NCBI GenBank assembly: GCA_045578465.1 | Contig: JAZNKJ010000006.1 | Location: 1 to 64,000 of the forward strand | Reading direction: 5' to 3' | DNA length: 64,000 nt | From: SIG454 sp045578465 | GTDB taxonomy: Bacteria > Bacillota > Clostridia > Monoglobales > Monoglobaceae | In this document: one piece after another, positions 1 through 8,429 of the stretch | Numbering within the stretch: position 1 is the stretch's first letter | Layout: every line of letters begins with the position of its first letter | Notes under the pieces: generated by a model | The model's database searches: none | What the model saw: the letters and a program-made list of their open reading frames with translations, nothing else | Told to the model about the DNA's origin: nothing | Position numbers and translations under genes: made by a program

Positions 1-40
1 AAATAAGAATGAACAAATAATCTAAAAAGGAGCAGACAAT

Positions 41-256
41 ATGAATACAATTGCACTTATCCTGGTAATTATAGGTGCCATAAATTGGGGCAGCATCGGG
101 ATTTTCGGTTTCGACATTGTTGCCGCTTTATTTGGCGTACAGATGGCAGTCCTCAGCCGTATAATTTTTACAATCGTAGGACTTGCAGGTCTTTGGTCAA
201 TTTCTTTCTTCTTTAAAGAAAGACCAATTATTGAAAGCAAAAATTCACATCATTAA
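41..256 (+). CDS. DUF378 family small membrane protein
   Basis: A 71-residue protein with two hydrophobic helices (about residues 4-26 and 37-56). It has the INWGSIGIFGFD and VGLAGLW segments typical of DUF378 proteins, whose function is unknown. The GGAGCAG ribosome site sits about 8 bases before the ATG. It stands alone and is followed at once by a strong hairpin terminator shared with the convergent gene. It is predicted to lie in the cytoplasmic membrane. Family assignment is firm; role is unknown. Confidence 0.85.
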   Translation: MNTIALILVIIGAINWGSIGIFGFDIVAALFGVQMAVLSRIIFTIVGLAGLWSISFFFKERPIIESKNSHH

Positions 257-262
257 AAAATG

Positions 263-290
263 ATACCCTTTCGATTTCTCGAAAGGGTAT
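263..290. terminator. Bidirectional intrinsic terminator
   Basis: A perfect 12-bp stem (ATACCCTTTCGA and its complement) with a TTTC loop. A-runs on the left and T-runs on the right let it stop both the DUF378 gene and the convergent gene at 295-924. Confidence 0.9.
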
Positions 291-294
291 TATT

Positions 295-924
295 TTATTG
301 CATATTGTGGAGGCCTTCATAGGCCCTTGCCATATATTCAAATTTTATGGCGTTATCTTCTTTGTCTTTATCTTTCTCCTCATAGAGAATCTGGGTCAGA
401 TAATAATAGGTCGTATCTTCGTCAAGTCCAAGGGCTTTCTTGGCATTCTCCCCAAGGGCGAGAGAATAGTTTTCGTCCCAGATTTCAGTTGGGGAAACAT
501 CTTTTACAATGTAATCAAAAACAGATTGGTCAAGGATATACACCTTTCTTGTTTCTGTGCTAAGCTCACCTATAAGCTTTGCACAGCTTCCCTGAATTTC
601 GTCATATCTGGAAGTGTCGCGGAAAGGAATCTCTGTTAAAATAACCTCCGCAAAAAGCTCTTTATTTTTTTCAAAAGCAAATTTTTCAACCGTCTCTTTT
701 ATAGGAGCTTTCATCTCTTCCGCCATATAAGCATCCGCAAAAACCATAACTTCAAGGTCAGGCTTTGGCTCATTTACCTTTTGATAAACGGTTGTGCCCA
801 CTACCAAAACAATCAAAAGCACCGCAATAACATAGTATTTGTAATATCCCCAGAAATATTTTACTTTTTCTTTGAAAGGCAGTGCCTTAACATTCTCTTT
901 TGCTTTTTGTCTGTCTTTATCCAT
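295..924 (-). CDS. Hypothetical single-pass membrane protein
   Basis: About 209 residues from the ATG at 924. An upstream in-frame start at 963 is less likely because it lies inside a terminator hairpin (962-990). A charged cytoplasmic N-terminus (KALPFKEKVKYFWGYYKYY) precedes one transmembrane helix (about residues 32-50). A ~155-residue extracytoplasmic domain with no motif I recognise follows. Similar 'one TM plus unknown outer domain' proteins are common in Clostridia. It appears monocistronic. Function cannot be assigned. Confidence 0.75.
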   Translation of the reverse strand: MDKDRQKAKENVKALPFKEKVKYFWGYYKYYVIAVLLIVLVVGTTVYQKVNEPKPDLEVMVFADAYMAEEMKAPIKETVEKFAFEKNKELFAEVILTEIPFRDTSRYDEIQGSCAKLIGELSTETRKVYILDQSVFDYIVKDVSPTEIWDENYSLALGENAKKALGLDEDTTYYYLTQILYEEKDKDKEDNAIKFEYMARAYEGLHNMQ

Positions 925-961
925 TTTCTTCACCACTTTTAAACTTTTTATTAAGTATAAC

Positions 962-990
962 ATAACGCCTCGAAAATTTCAAGGCGTTAT
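962..990 (-). terminator. Hairpin after the oxidoreductase gene
   Basis: A 9-bp perfect stem (ATAACGCCT / AGGCGTTAT) with extra GAAA/TTTC pairing in the loop. It lies just downstream of the minus-strand gene ending at 1001. The T-run is clearest on the plus strand, so its strength as a minus-strand terminator is uncertain. Confidence 0.6.
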
Positions 991-1000
991 ACTTTTTTAT

Positions 1001-2017
1001 TTAGTTTTGCTTATAAACTTTTTCGATAACTTCCTGAGACTTAATTGCATCCTCGGCAGATACAGGAATTTCGATTTTACCAAGTATTGCATCGCCGAAG
1101 CCCTCAATTTCCTTGGTATACATATTGCCGAATTCAACCTCAACAGGAAGCGGCTCAATTGTCGCGCGGTTCTGCGCCGCATCATATCCGCCGCTCTCTC
1201 CTGAGCAGAGGACTTCAAGTTCTCCGCCCTCAACCTGAGAGATTGTTCCCTGAGCAAAGATGCTTCCCTTTGTTCCGTAAAGCTCTAATTTACACTTTGC
1301 GGCAGCATCAGGGATATTGAAGTTTGCATCAACATAGGCAATCGCCCCGTTTTCAAGACGCATAACAAGACCGCCTGCATCCTCAACGCTGTAATCAAAA
1401 ATCTGATTGCCCATAAGACCTTTAACCTCTTTAACTTCGAGGCCTGTTATATGTCTTATAAGGTCAACACAGTGAACACCCATATCCATAAGTGCTCCAC
1501 CGCCGGAAAGCTTTATATCCTGACGCCAGCAGTTATCCATTTTAGGATACCAGCAGGTAAGCTGTGCTCTTGCTGAAACGATTTCACCGATTTTACCCTC
1601 AGAAACGATTTTCTTCATTTCCTGATGATAAGCGTGGAATCTCATCATAAATCCAACGCCAAGCTTTACGCCCTCTTTTTCGCAAACCTTTGCAATTTTT
1701 TCTGCTTCTTTAACGCTCATACCAACAGGTTTTTCAATAAGGATATGCTTTTTTGCTTTTGCCGCAGCGAATGCCTGCTCCTTATGACAGAAAACAGGAG
1801 ATGCGATATAAACTGCGTCAATTTCCTCAATTGCAAGCAATTCTTCATAATTATCAAAGGCATATTTTGCATTATATTTTTCCTTGCAAGCCTGAGCCGC
1901 TGCCATGTTTGTATCCATAACAGCAACAAGCTCTGCATTTTTTGCAAGCATCATTCCGGGAAGTGTTCTTCTGTCCGCAATTCCGCCGCAACCGATTACG
2001 CCCCATTTAATTTTCAT
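1001..2017 (-). CDS. Gfo/Idh/MocA family sugar oxidoreductase
   Basis: A 338-residue NAD(P)-dependent dehydrogenase of the Gfo/Idh/MocA family. The N-terminal Rossmann motif GVIGCGGIAD is at residues 6-15. The EKPVG signature near residue 95 contributes the catalytic-site lysine of the family. The C-terminal half has the alpha/beta dimerisation fold, including GGALMDMGVHCVD. GGAGG lies 10 bases before the ATG. Such enzymes oxidise or reduce a hydroxyl of sugars, cyclitols or their derivatives. It is the last gene of the five-gene operon with creatininase, aminotransferase, jelly-roll protein and MFS transporter, so it likely acts on the imported sugar-like substrate. The substrate is not identifiable from sequence. 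Confidence 0.9.
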   Translation of the reverse strand: MKIKWGVIGCGGIADRRTLPGMMLAKNAELVAVMDTNMAAAQACKEKYNAKYAFDNYEELLAIEEIDAVYIASPVFCHKEQAFAAAKAKKHILIEKPVGMSVKEAEKIAKVCEKEGVKLGVGFMMRFHAYHQEMKKIVSEGKIGEIVSARAQLTCWYPKMDNCWRQDIKLSGGGALMDMGVHCVDLIRHITGLEVKEVKGLMGNQIFDYSVEDAGGLVMRLENGAIAYVDANFNIPDAAAKCKLELYGTKGSIFAQGTISQVEGGELEVLCSGESGGYDAAQNRATIEPLPVEVEFGNMYTKEIEGFGDAILGKIEIPVSAEDAIKSQEVIEKVYKQN

Positions 2018-2034
2018 TTACAGTTTCCTCCAAA

Positions 2035-2835
2035 TTACTTATTTTTTCTGTATTCCTCAAGTTTGTCAACATAAGCCACGAGATTATCTATGATTTCATT
2101 ACAGATTTTTTCTCCAAGCTCTTTTGTTGCCTGCTCGGGAAGACCCATAACTCCAACCTCAATCTCGTCTCTTTGACCAACTGTTTCAACGATGAATGGA
2201 CTTTCAAGAGGTTTTGTTCTCTTTTCAAACCAATCCTGGTCTGTTCTCATCATTTTAGCGTAATATTCTTCGTCCTGCACGATTTCGTCCCCGACAAGCT
2301 CAGGTGCCCAATACATCATAAGAGCAGTTTCCATCATACCTGCGTGGAAGTCGTGTTCAGGCTCTAAAGAAAAACCAGAGAGCCAGGTTGGAGATAAATT
2401 CCAGGCTTCAACCAGGGAGAGAGTTATTTTTTCAGAAAGAGATTTATCTCTTCTTAAAATCATCTGCAAGCTGTTTTTAAGAGCATTGATGTTGTCTGTT
2501 CCTGCATGGCCCAGTAAAACAATAATGTTCTCAAAACCCATACGGGCAAATTCAGAAACGATTTCTGAAATATAAAGACCGAAGGTGTTAGGGCTTACAT
2601 TTACTGTTCCCAGAAGCTCGCCACCTGAGAAACAATAGTTAACAGATGGAGCAATAACAGCGTTAAGTCTGTCTCCAGCTAAAACTGTTGGCATTGTTGA
2701 ATTTAAAATATCAGTAGATAAAGGAAGATGATATCCGTGCTGCTCAACAACCCCTGTTGGGATAATAACTGTTTTTGTCTTTTCCATAGCGTTCTTCTTA
2801 TCGCGAACGCTCATTTTTTCCATATAAAAAGCCAT
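2035..2835 (-). CDS. Creatininase family metal-dependent amidohydrolase
   Basis: 266 residues. The diagnostic metal-site segment GVVEQHGYHLPLSTD (about residues 28-42; E, H and D ligands) and the later GHAGTDN segment place it in the creatininase/FAPy-deformylase family. Members hydrolyse cyclic or linear amides with Zn or Mn. A GAGGGGAG ribosome site precedes the ATG. It sits 17 bases upstream of the oxidoreductase gene and shares its operon. In sugar loci such proteins are of unknown substrate; an amide or lactam linkage in an amino-sugar derivative would fit the aminotransferase next door, but this is inference. Confidence 0.88.
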   Translation of the reverse strand: MAFYMEKMSVRDKKNAMEKTKTVIIPTGVVEQHGYHLPLSTDILNSTMPTVLAGDRLNAVIAPSVNYCFSGGELLGTVNVSPNTFGLYISEIVSEFARMGFENIIVLLGHAGTDNINALKNSLQMILRRDKSLSEKITLSLVEAWNLSPTWLSGFSLEPEHDFHAGMMETALMMYWAPELVGDEIVQDEEYYAKMMRTDQDWFEKRTKPLESPFIVETVGQRDEIEVGVMGLPEQATKELGEKICNEIIDNLVAYVDKLEEYRKNK

Positions 2836-2860
2836 AATAAATTCTCCCCTCTAAAAGTTC

Positions 2861-2883
2861 GGGCATAACGAAACGCTATGCCC
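2861..2883 (-). other. Intergenic hairpin inside the operon
   Basis: A 7-bp perfect stem (GGGCATA / TATGCCC), extended by a CG/CG pair around a short loop, between the aminotransferase and creatininase genes. There is no T-run on the minus strand, so it is more likely an mRNA-processing or stability element, or a partial attenuator, than a full terminator. Confidence 0.4.
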
Positions 2884-2896
2884 TTATTCTTTTAAA

Positions 2897-4207
2897 TTAT
2901 TTGCCTGCCTGCATTTCTGCAACTGATTCAAGTACTGCATCAGCCATATATTCGAGCTGTTCCTGAGAAAGTCCGTAAAGTGGAAGATGAGTAAATCTCT
3001 TATAGAATACTTCTTCACAGTTAGGACAAGTCTTTGCAATTTCATCTGAATCGTAACCCATATCCTGAACAACCTTAAATCTGTAAAGTGGTCCGAAGTG
3101 AGCAATCTGTGTTACGCCCTTTTCTTCAAGCTTCTTTTTAAGAACCTGGATATCTCCGCCTGCCTTAGCAGGGTCAATCTGGAGAAGATAGAGATGGAAT
3201 GTTGGCTTGATGTCGTCATTTCCGATATCCTGAGGAATGATTGCATCATTTTCCTTAAATCTTTCTGTAAGGTAAGCAGCCGCATCTCTTCTTATCTTAA
3301 TAATTTCTTCGTTACGAGCAACTTGGAGTGTTAGACCTAAGCCCTGGATTTCTGTTGTTGAGGAGTTTCCTGCAACGAATGGCTTTTCTTTACCCGGAAT
3401 TGGAGTAATGTTATATAACCAATCCTTAATCGGGCAAGTAAAGTCAAGGCCTAAGAATCTTGCTCTTTTCATATCAGGAGCAAAGCCCGGAACTGTTGTT
3501 GTTAAAATACCACCTTCACCAAAAGATGTGATATTCTTAACTTCGTGCATAGAGAATGCCGCAAAATCGCCGATTGTACCGATTTTTCTGCCCTTATACA
3601 TAGCACCGAAAGCGTGAGCCGCATCTTCTAAAACTAAGATGTTATGCTTTTTAGCAAGCTCCATAATCGGATCCATATCTACAGGGTATCCGCCAATATG
3701 TACAGGAACAATCATCTTTGTCTTATCTGTGATTTTTCTTGCAACATCAGCAGGATCCATATTGATTGTTCTTGGGTCAACATCTGCAAAAACTAATTTG
3801 CAGCCAATTGAGAGAGGATATGCCATTGTAGCTACGAATGTAATCGCAGGAACAATAACTTCGTCCCCTGCTTTGAGGTTCGCATACTTATATGCAATTT
3901 CAAAGCCTGCTGTTGCGTTTGTTACGAATGTTGATGAGTCTGTGCCGAGGTAGTCGTTACAAGCCTTTTCAGCCTCTTCTACCTTTGAAGCAAGAGAGAG
4001 CTTTCCCGGTGGTGTTGCAAGAGGTTCAAGCTTTTTAACCTGCTGCCATACCGCCTCTAAGGCATCCTCATATTCCTTTCCCTCGCCCTGCATCAAGAAG
4101 CGGATAATTTCCATAAGGTCGTGAACATTATAGTTTTCGCCTACTGCTGCCCACGGAACTCTTGTCGCTCCTGTGTTATAACGAAAGTCTGTTGTTTGTT
4201 TTGCCAT
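2897..4207 (-). CDS. DegT/DnrJ/EryC1/StrS family PLP aminotransferase
   Basis: 436 residues, fold-type I. The PLP lysine is K224 in HEVKNITSFGEGG, the usual DegT-family context. The ring-stacking region EDAAHAFG is at 194-201 and the phosphate-binding stretch TNATAGFE is near 96-103. Family members exchange a keto group for an amino group on nucleotide sugars, cyclitols or free keto sugars. Here it is in an operon with a transporter and oxidoreductase and no nucleotide-sugar genes, so a catabolic role on an amino sugar or aminocyclitol is plausible. A slightly long N-terminus carries an ATRVPW motif seen in several sugar aminotransferases. Substrate unknown. Confidence 0.9.
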   Translation of the reverse strand: MAKQTTDFRYNTGATRVPWAAVGENYNVHDLMEIIRFLMQGEGKEYEDALEAVWQQVKKLEPLATPPGKLSLASKVEEAEKACNDYLGTDSSTFVTNATAGFEIAYKYANLKAGDEVIVPAITFVATMAYPLSIGCKLVFADVDPRTINMDPADVARKITDKTKMIVPVHIGGYPVDMDPIMELAKKHNILVLEDAAHAFGAMYKGRKIGTIGDFAAFSMHEVKNITSFGEGGILTTTVPGFAPDMKRARFLGLDFTCPIKDWLYNITPIPGKEKPFVAGNSSTTEIQGLGLTLQVARNEEIIKIRRDAAAYLTERFKENDAIIPQDIGNDDIKPTFHLYLLQIDPAKAGGDIQVLKKKLEEKGVTQIAHFGPLYRFKVVQDMGYDSDEIAKTCPNCEEVFYKRFTHLPLYGLSQEQLEYMADAVLESVAEMQAGK

Positions 4208-4222
4208 TTTTCATTTCCTCCT

Positions 4223-4852
4223 TTAATATTCTGGTTTATATGTTTGAATAAATTTTTCCCAATAAATTTTTCGGATTTCAATATCCTTTATCATAAGCTT
4301 GGTGCAATATGCAGAAAAGCCGATATGTCCGCCTTTTATGGGGTTGGGGTCAATAAGCTCTGTTATTAAAGTATCGTCAACCACCATAAAGCACTGCCCG
4401 TCAATTGCCCCGAAGGTCATTCGGACTAAATCCCCCGGATTATATTTATAAAGCGTTGTGGTTGAATAAAGGGCCGACTCGCAACCAACCTCATTTCTCT
4501 CAATTCCGCTTTTATTTTCATACCAGCCGTTAAGCCCGCATACATAAGATGTTCCGAGATAGTCGGTTTCATCGTCCCAATGGGCGCAGAAAACGGCGTT
4601 TAAATCTCTTGTTGCAGGAAGAGCAGTTTTAACGGAAAATGTCATCATAACATTATCCTCATAAAACTCCTTACTGAATAAAATTCCGCCTTTATTCCCA
4701 GGCTCATCGCCGATAAGCCATCCATCCTCAACGGACCAATTTCCGCTTTTTACATCCCAATAGTCCTTCCAGTCATCAGAAGGAGAATATTTAAGCAAAA
4801 GGGGAGATTTATCCATAATAACTTTCTTTCCCAAAAGCTTTATTTCGTTCAT
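4223..4852 (-). CDS. Jelly-roll (concanavalin A-like, DUF1961-like) protein
   Basis: 209 residues, rich in aromatic and Gly/Asp-containing strands (WSVEDGWLIGDEP, GGHIGFSAYCTKLMIKDIEI), as in DUF1961/DUF1080 lectin-like beta-sandwich domains of carbohydrate loci. No signal peptide is seen, so it is probably cytoplasmic. Its start overlaps the stop of the MFS gene by an ATGA, implying translational coupling. It could be a carbohydrate-binding or lyase-like enzyme. The exact family is inferred from overall pattern only. Confidence 0.6.
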   Translation of the reverse strand: MNEIKLLGKKVIMDKSPLLLKYSPSDDWKDYWDVKSGNWSVEDGWLIGDEPGNKGGILFSKEFYEDNVMMTFSVKTALPATRDLNAVFCAHWDDETDYLGTSYVCGLNGWYENKSGIERNEVGCESALYSTTTLYKYNPGDLVRMTFGAIDGQCFMVVDDTLITELIDPNPIKGGHIGFSAYCTKLMIKDIEIRKIYWEKFIQTYKPEY

Positions 4853-6105
4853 CGTTCGTTCTCCTGTCTGTTAATAAATTTCTTCCAGAGCGGACGGGCG
4901 AATATGCAGGAAACAAGGGTTATTATAACAAGCACAAGTTGCATTACAAAAGCTGCGCTCCAACTGTAGTTTTCCGCCATAAATCCAAAGCCTATGCTTG
5001 CAAAAACCGCTCCCAATGAGGCAACGCCGTTCATAAGAGATGCCATGCCTCCCGTCATACCCACTTTATCAAACTTTGCAGGGATAAATGCATCCATAAG
5101 CTGATGAGACGCATACATCATTGTTGTTATAACTATTAAAGACAGCGTCGCAACAGCAAGGGAAACACCCCCGACAAAAAGCAATAAAACCGCAAAAGGA
5201 AGAGACACTAAAAAGCATATTCCAAGGGCAGTTGTTTCGTTTTTGGTAACCTTTGAACAAAGCCAGGTTGCAAAAAACATTCCGCCGAAATTCACAAAGG
5301 AAAGAACCGTTACAAGAGCACTTCCAAAGCTTGCAGAAGCACCATAGCTTTCAACAAACATTGTAGGCGCCCAGGTTTTAAGTCCCGAGTCCAAAAACAG
5401 CCTTATAAATGAAGGGACAAGAAGCAAAAGCGCTCCGCTTGAAATAAGGGTTTTAAAAAAGCCTTTGGTCTTTTTCTCTTCTTTTATCTCGTTTTGACAA
5501 TTCTCTTCTTTTATCTCAGAAAGTATTACTTTCTTTTTCTCTGTTATAAACATCCATAAAACTATGCAAAGAGCAACAATAACCGCCGATGCCACAAAAA
5601 GAGCTCTCCAAGTGGCAACCTTTAAAATAATCGTAGCAAGCAGATAGTTTAAAAATGTTCCCGCACCAAAGCCAAAGATAATAGACTTCATAGCCTTTCC
5701 CTTATGCTGTGGGAGGGTATATTCCGTAACCATTCTTAAAACCGCAGGCCAGATTGGAAACTGCAAAAGTCCGCAAAGGCTCCAGATAATAAGCATAGAT
5801 AAGAAGCTCTTTGCCACCGTCATAAAGAGCATCGCAAGAAGCGTTCCCACAAGAGGAATATAAAGAAGCTTTATAGGAGACGCTTTGTCCACTATTTTAA
5901 CTCCCGCAACCTGCCCGATGCCGTTAAAAAGATAAAACCCTGCATTTATAATCCCCGCTGCCGTATGAGGAAGAATGCCTTCTTCAATAACCGAGGCAAT
6001 AGACGCAGCAAAAGCATTTCGCGTCATAGTTATTACCGAATATATTAAAAAGCTTGTGAGAAAAACGATTATGCTCATATTTCTGCTTGATGTTTTTTCT
6101 CCCAA
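4849..6105 (-). CDS. MFS transporter (sugar-phosphate/hexuronate permease-like)
   Basis: About 418 residues with twelve predicted membrane helices and a charged central loop (about residues 195-215, KKKVILSEIKEEN). It resembles the OPA/ACS branch of the major facilitator superfamily. GGAGGGAG lies 5 bases before a TTG at 6105, which I prefer. The in-frame ATG at 6120 has no ribosome site of its own. It is the first gene of the catabolic operon, directly behind a consensus promoter, so it likely imports the substrate that the downstream genes degrade. Confidence 0.88.
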   Translation of the reverse strand: MGEKTSSRNMSIIVFLTSFLIYSVITMTRNAFAASIASVIEEGILPHTAAGIINAGFYLFNGIGQVAGVKIVDKASPIKLLYIPLVGTLLAMLFMTVAKSFLSMLIIWSLCGLLQFPIWPAVLRMVTEYTLPQHKGKAMKSIIFGFGAGTFLNYLLATIILKVATWRALFVASAVIVALCIVLWMFITEKKKVILSEIKEENCQNEIKEEKKTKGFFKTLISSGALLLLVPSFIRLFLDSGLKTWAPTMFVESYGASASFGSALVTVLSFVNFGGMFFATWLCSKVTKNETTALGICFLVSLPFAVLLLFVGGVSLAVATLSLIVITTMMYASHQLMDAFIPAKFDKVGMTGGMASLMNGVASLGAVFASIGFGFMAENYSWSAAFVMQLVLVIITLVSCIFARPLWKKFINRQENER

Positions 6106-6134
6106 TGTAGCTCCCTCCATATCTCATAGTTAAA

Positions 6135-6153
6135 TTATTTATTGGATAAATAA
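6135..6153. promoter_or_regulatory. Palindromic operator (NagC/Mlc-like) of the MFS operon
   Basis: A perfect inverted repeat TTATTTAT-TGG-ATAAATAA directly abutting the -10 box (6154-6159) of the minus-strand promoter, so a bound protein would cover the transcription start. The half-site resembles NagC/Mlc operators of ROK regulators. A near-copy exists at 10223-10239. The divergent ROK gene is the obvious binder, by inference. Confidence 0.75.
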
Positions 6154-6182
6154 ATTATATCAAAATTCCCCCGTAATGTCAA
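6154..6182 (-). promoter_or_regulatory. Consensus promoter of the MFS-to-oxidoreductase operon
   Basis: On the minus strand TTGACA (6182-6177), a 17-bp spacer and TATAAT (6159-6154): both boxes fully match the vegetative sigma-factor consensus. The operator palindrome begins one base after the -10. Confidence 0.88.
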
Positions 6183-6196
6183 TATCCTTTCTTTGT

Positions 6197-6225
6197 TTGA
6201 CATTTGCTTTTGGGGATGTTATAAT
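6197..6225 (+). promoter_or_regulatory. Consensus promoter of the ROK regulator gene
   Basis: TTGACA (6197-6202), a 17-bp spacer and TATAAT (6220-6225). It is divergent from and only 15 bp away from the operon promoter. A GGAGGG ribosome site follows before the ATG at 6258. Confidence 0.88.
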
Positions 6226-6257
6226 TGCAATAGACTTTTAAAAAAGGAGGGTAAAAA

Positions 6258-7418
6258 ATGAACAAGCAAGTCGGGAATATGCAGTTTATGCAGAAAATCA
6301 ACAGACTTAAAGTTTTAAACTTCGTCCGGAAAAATCCTGATTGTTCAAGACCGATTATCGCCAAAGAAACTGGTCTTTCTCTTCCCTCTATCACCAATAT
6401 AGTTACCCACCTTTCAGAGCTTGGCTATCTTAAAGAATGTGGCACCGAAGATGTAGAAAGAGTTGGAAGAAAAAGCGCTCTTCTTCGCTTTTCGCCTGAG
6501 AATGGGAAGTTTCTCTGTGCTTTTCTTTTTGATGAAACCGTAAATATTTTTGTTTGCGATTTATCAGGAAAAGCTTCCTCGGAGTATGAGTTTTCAAGGA
6601 TAGGGCTTTCCCTTTCCGAAACAATTTCATTAGTCTGTGACAAGGTGCAGGCAATCACAAAAGAATATGGGGAAAAGACTTTTCTCGCCATAGGAATCGC
6701 AACCTCAGGTCTTGTTCTTAAAAACGGGCAATTCATTATGTCCTCAAAGCTTAAATGGAAGTCCTACAATATTAAAGAGGCTATTGAAGGGATTACAAAC
6801 ATCCCTGTTTTTGTGGAAAACATTTCCCCTATCAGAGCGTTATATCATTTCCGCTCTGACGAAAAATATAACGAGAACACTATCTTTATCGACCTTGAAA
6901 ACGGAATCGGGGCATACCAATTCTATAATGGCCAGCTTAACCACTCCGCTTTGGGAGAACTGGGGCATACCACCGTTGAACCGAGCGGCGAAGAATGCTT
7001 CTGCGGAAACCGAGGCTGTCTTGAAGCAATGTGTTCCCCATCCCGTCTCCTTTCATTATACGAAAAAGAGACAGGGGAAAAGATTTCCCTACCTCGTCTG
7101 GAAGAGCTTTATTTAGAAAAGGACGAAACCGCAAAAGCCGTTGTCCAAAACTGCGCAAATTATTTGGGAATGGGTCTTGCCAATTTAATCAATCTTTTTA
7201 ACCCAAGCATTCTGGTTATAAACACAGGGGACTTTAAAGATTGCCCTTCCTTAACTAAAGAAGCAACCGAGGAACTTTATCGTCGGGCAATTTCAACCCT
7301 TACTCAGAATCTTAAAATTGAAACCACTCATTCCTCTCAGAAGTCGGTTGTTTTCGGAATGGCCCTTAATCTTTGCGACAATGTTTTCAGCACTGATTAT
7401 CCATACGATATAATATAA
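6258..7418 (+). CDS. ROK family transcriptional repressor (NagC/XylR type)
   Basis: 386 residues. An N-terminal winged helix-turn-helix (about 14-75, SRPIIAKETGLSLPSITNIV) is followed by a ROK sugar-kinase-like fold. The zinc-binding CFCGNRGCLEAMC cluster near residue 250 is the ROK signature. The ATP-binding part is degenerate, as usual for regulators. A perfect promoter and an AGGAGGG ribosome site support the start. Divergent transcription from the catabolic operon, and matching palindromes at 6135 and 10223, suggest it represses (or dually controls) both operons in response to a sugar or sugar phosphate. Effector unknown. Confidence 0.92.
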   Translation: MNKQVGNMQFMQKINRLKVLNFVRKNPDCSRPIIAKETGLSLPSITNIVTHLSELGYLKECGTEDVERVGRKSALLRFSPENGKFLCAFLFDETVNIFVCDLSGKASSEYEFSRIGLSLSETISLVCDKVQAITKEYGEKTFLAIGIATSGLVLKNGQFIMSSKLKWKSYNIKEAIEGITNIPVFVENISPIRALYHFRSDEKYNENTIFIDLENGIGAYQFYNGQLNHSALGELGHTTVEPSGEECFCGNRGCLEAMCSPSRLLSLYEKETGEKISLPRLEELYLEKDETAKAVVQNCANYLGMGLANLINLFNPSILVINTGDFKDCPSLTKEATEELYRRAISTLTQNLKIETTHSSQKSVVFGMALNLCDNVFSTDYPYDII

Positions 7419-7424
7419 AAATAA

Positions 7425-7451
7425 AGCCACTGTGCATTTCGCACAGTGGCT
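7425..7451. terminator. Bidirectional terminator between convergent genes
   Basis: A perfect 11-bp stem AGCCACTGTGC / GCACAGTGGCT with an ATTTC loop. T-runs on the right (plus) and, through the A-run on the left, on the minus strand. It serves the ROK gene and the NagB-like gene. Confidence 0.9.
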
Positions 7452-7461
7452 ATTTTTATTA

Positions 7462-8409
7462 TTAGTTACATTCAGCAACAAGCGGTCCTTCAAGGTCTTT
7501 AAGATAGAAAAGCTTGCCAGGAAGAGTTGGGATAAAGCTTGATGTTATCCACATATTTGGGCCGTGACGGAGAGTCATCCAGAAGCTCATACCCTGCCAC
7601 TGCATTCCTCTGTTGAATGCGCCGTCGCATCCGCCAATTGCATAGTCAGCCTGTAAGAATAAACCAGGTCCGATTGTGTTAGCACGGCAAGGAACAAGTG
7701 TTGTTCTTGATTTAAAGCTTGTGATTGCATTCTGCTCAATTGTTAAAGGATGAAGCTTTGCGCCGATGCGGTATGGCTGGCTCTTCCAGTCTTCAACAGA
7801 TGCAAAATCTTCTGCAAACTGTGGTTCCCAGAATGCGATATGACACATTCTTCCGATACCATATACCAAAACAAGCTTTACGCCTTCTGCTTTAAGCTTA
7901 GCGATTTTTTCAGGATATGTTGGTAAGTTTTCCTTTGTTGCAAAGTTTCTCTGATTTTCAGGAACTGTGAGTTCGCCTAACGGATCAAAGAGAGCGTTAC
8001 ACATAGCGTTCTGGAATGCCGCAGGATCATTTGATGGAAGTGTGTTTCCGTCTGCGTCAGACCATTCGTCCATATTGAATGTGTAAACATGGTCACACTT
8101 TATGTTCCAGGCTTTGAGGAAATAAACTGCCCACTTATACATACCCATAGGGCCAACAGGGAGAATGAAAGCAATTTTCTCGCCTGCTTCCTTTGCGTTT
8201 TTGATTGCAAGGGCAATTTCATGGCCCATATATGTATCAAATTCGCCCAAAGTTTCACATCTTACCGGATTAAAATCCTTGTTCCAGAAAGACTGTCTGT
8301 CTTCGACTTTGTTATTTGGGTTACAGCATTCGTCAATTTTCGCCATATCCCAGCCTGCAGGATAAAATCCTTCAAGCAATGAACCTTTTACAGTATCTTT
8401 AAAATCCAT
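7462..8409 (-). CDS. NagB-like glucosamine-6-phosphate isomerase/deaminase family protein
   Basis: 315 residues. The segment HVYTFNMDEWSD corresponds to the FNMDEY active-site region of glucosamine-6-phosphate deaminase (NagB), and LVYGIGRMCHIAFWEP to the GIGxDGHIAFNEP region. Several family-conserved glycines and the catalytic-loop residues are changed, so it is a divergent NagB/RpiA/DevB-fold enzyme rather than a plain NagB. It is last in an operon with a PIG-L deacetylase and a ketose-bisphosphate aldolase, consistent with deamination/isomerisation of a deacetylated amino-sugar phosphate. Exact substrate unknown. Confidence 0.8.
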   Translation of the reverse strand: MDFKDTVKGSLLEGFYPAGWDMAKIDECCNPNNKVEDRQSFWNKDFNPVRCETLGEFDTYMGHEIALAIKNAKEAGEKIAFILPVGPMGMYKWAVYFLKAWNIKCDHVYTFNMDEWSDADGNTLPSNDPAAFQNAMCNALFDPLGELTVPENQRNFATKENLPTYPEKIAKLKAEGVKLVLVYGIGRMCHIAFWEPQFAEDFASVEDWKSQPYRIGAKLHPLTIEQNAITSFKSRTTLVPCRANTIGPGLFLQADYAIGGCDGAFNRGMQWQGMSFWMTLRHGPNMWITSSFIPTLPGKLFYLKDLEGPLVAECN

Positions 8410-8429
8410 TTTCTTTCCCTCCGAAAAAA

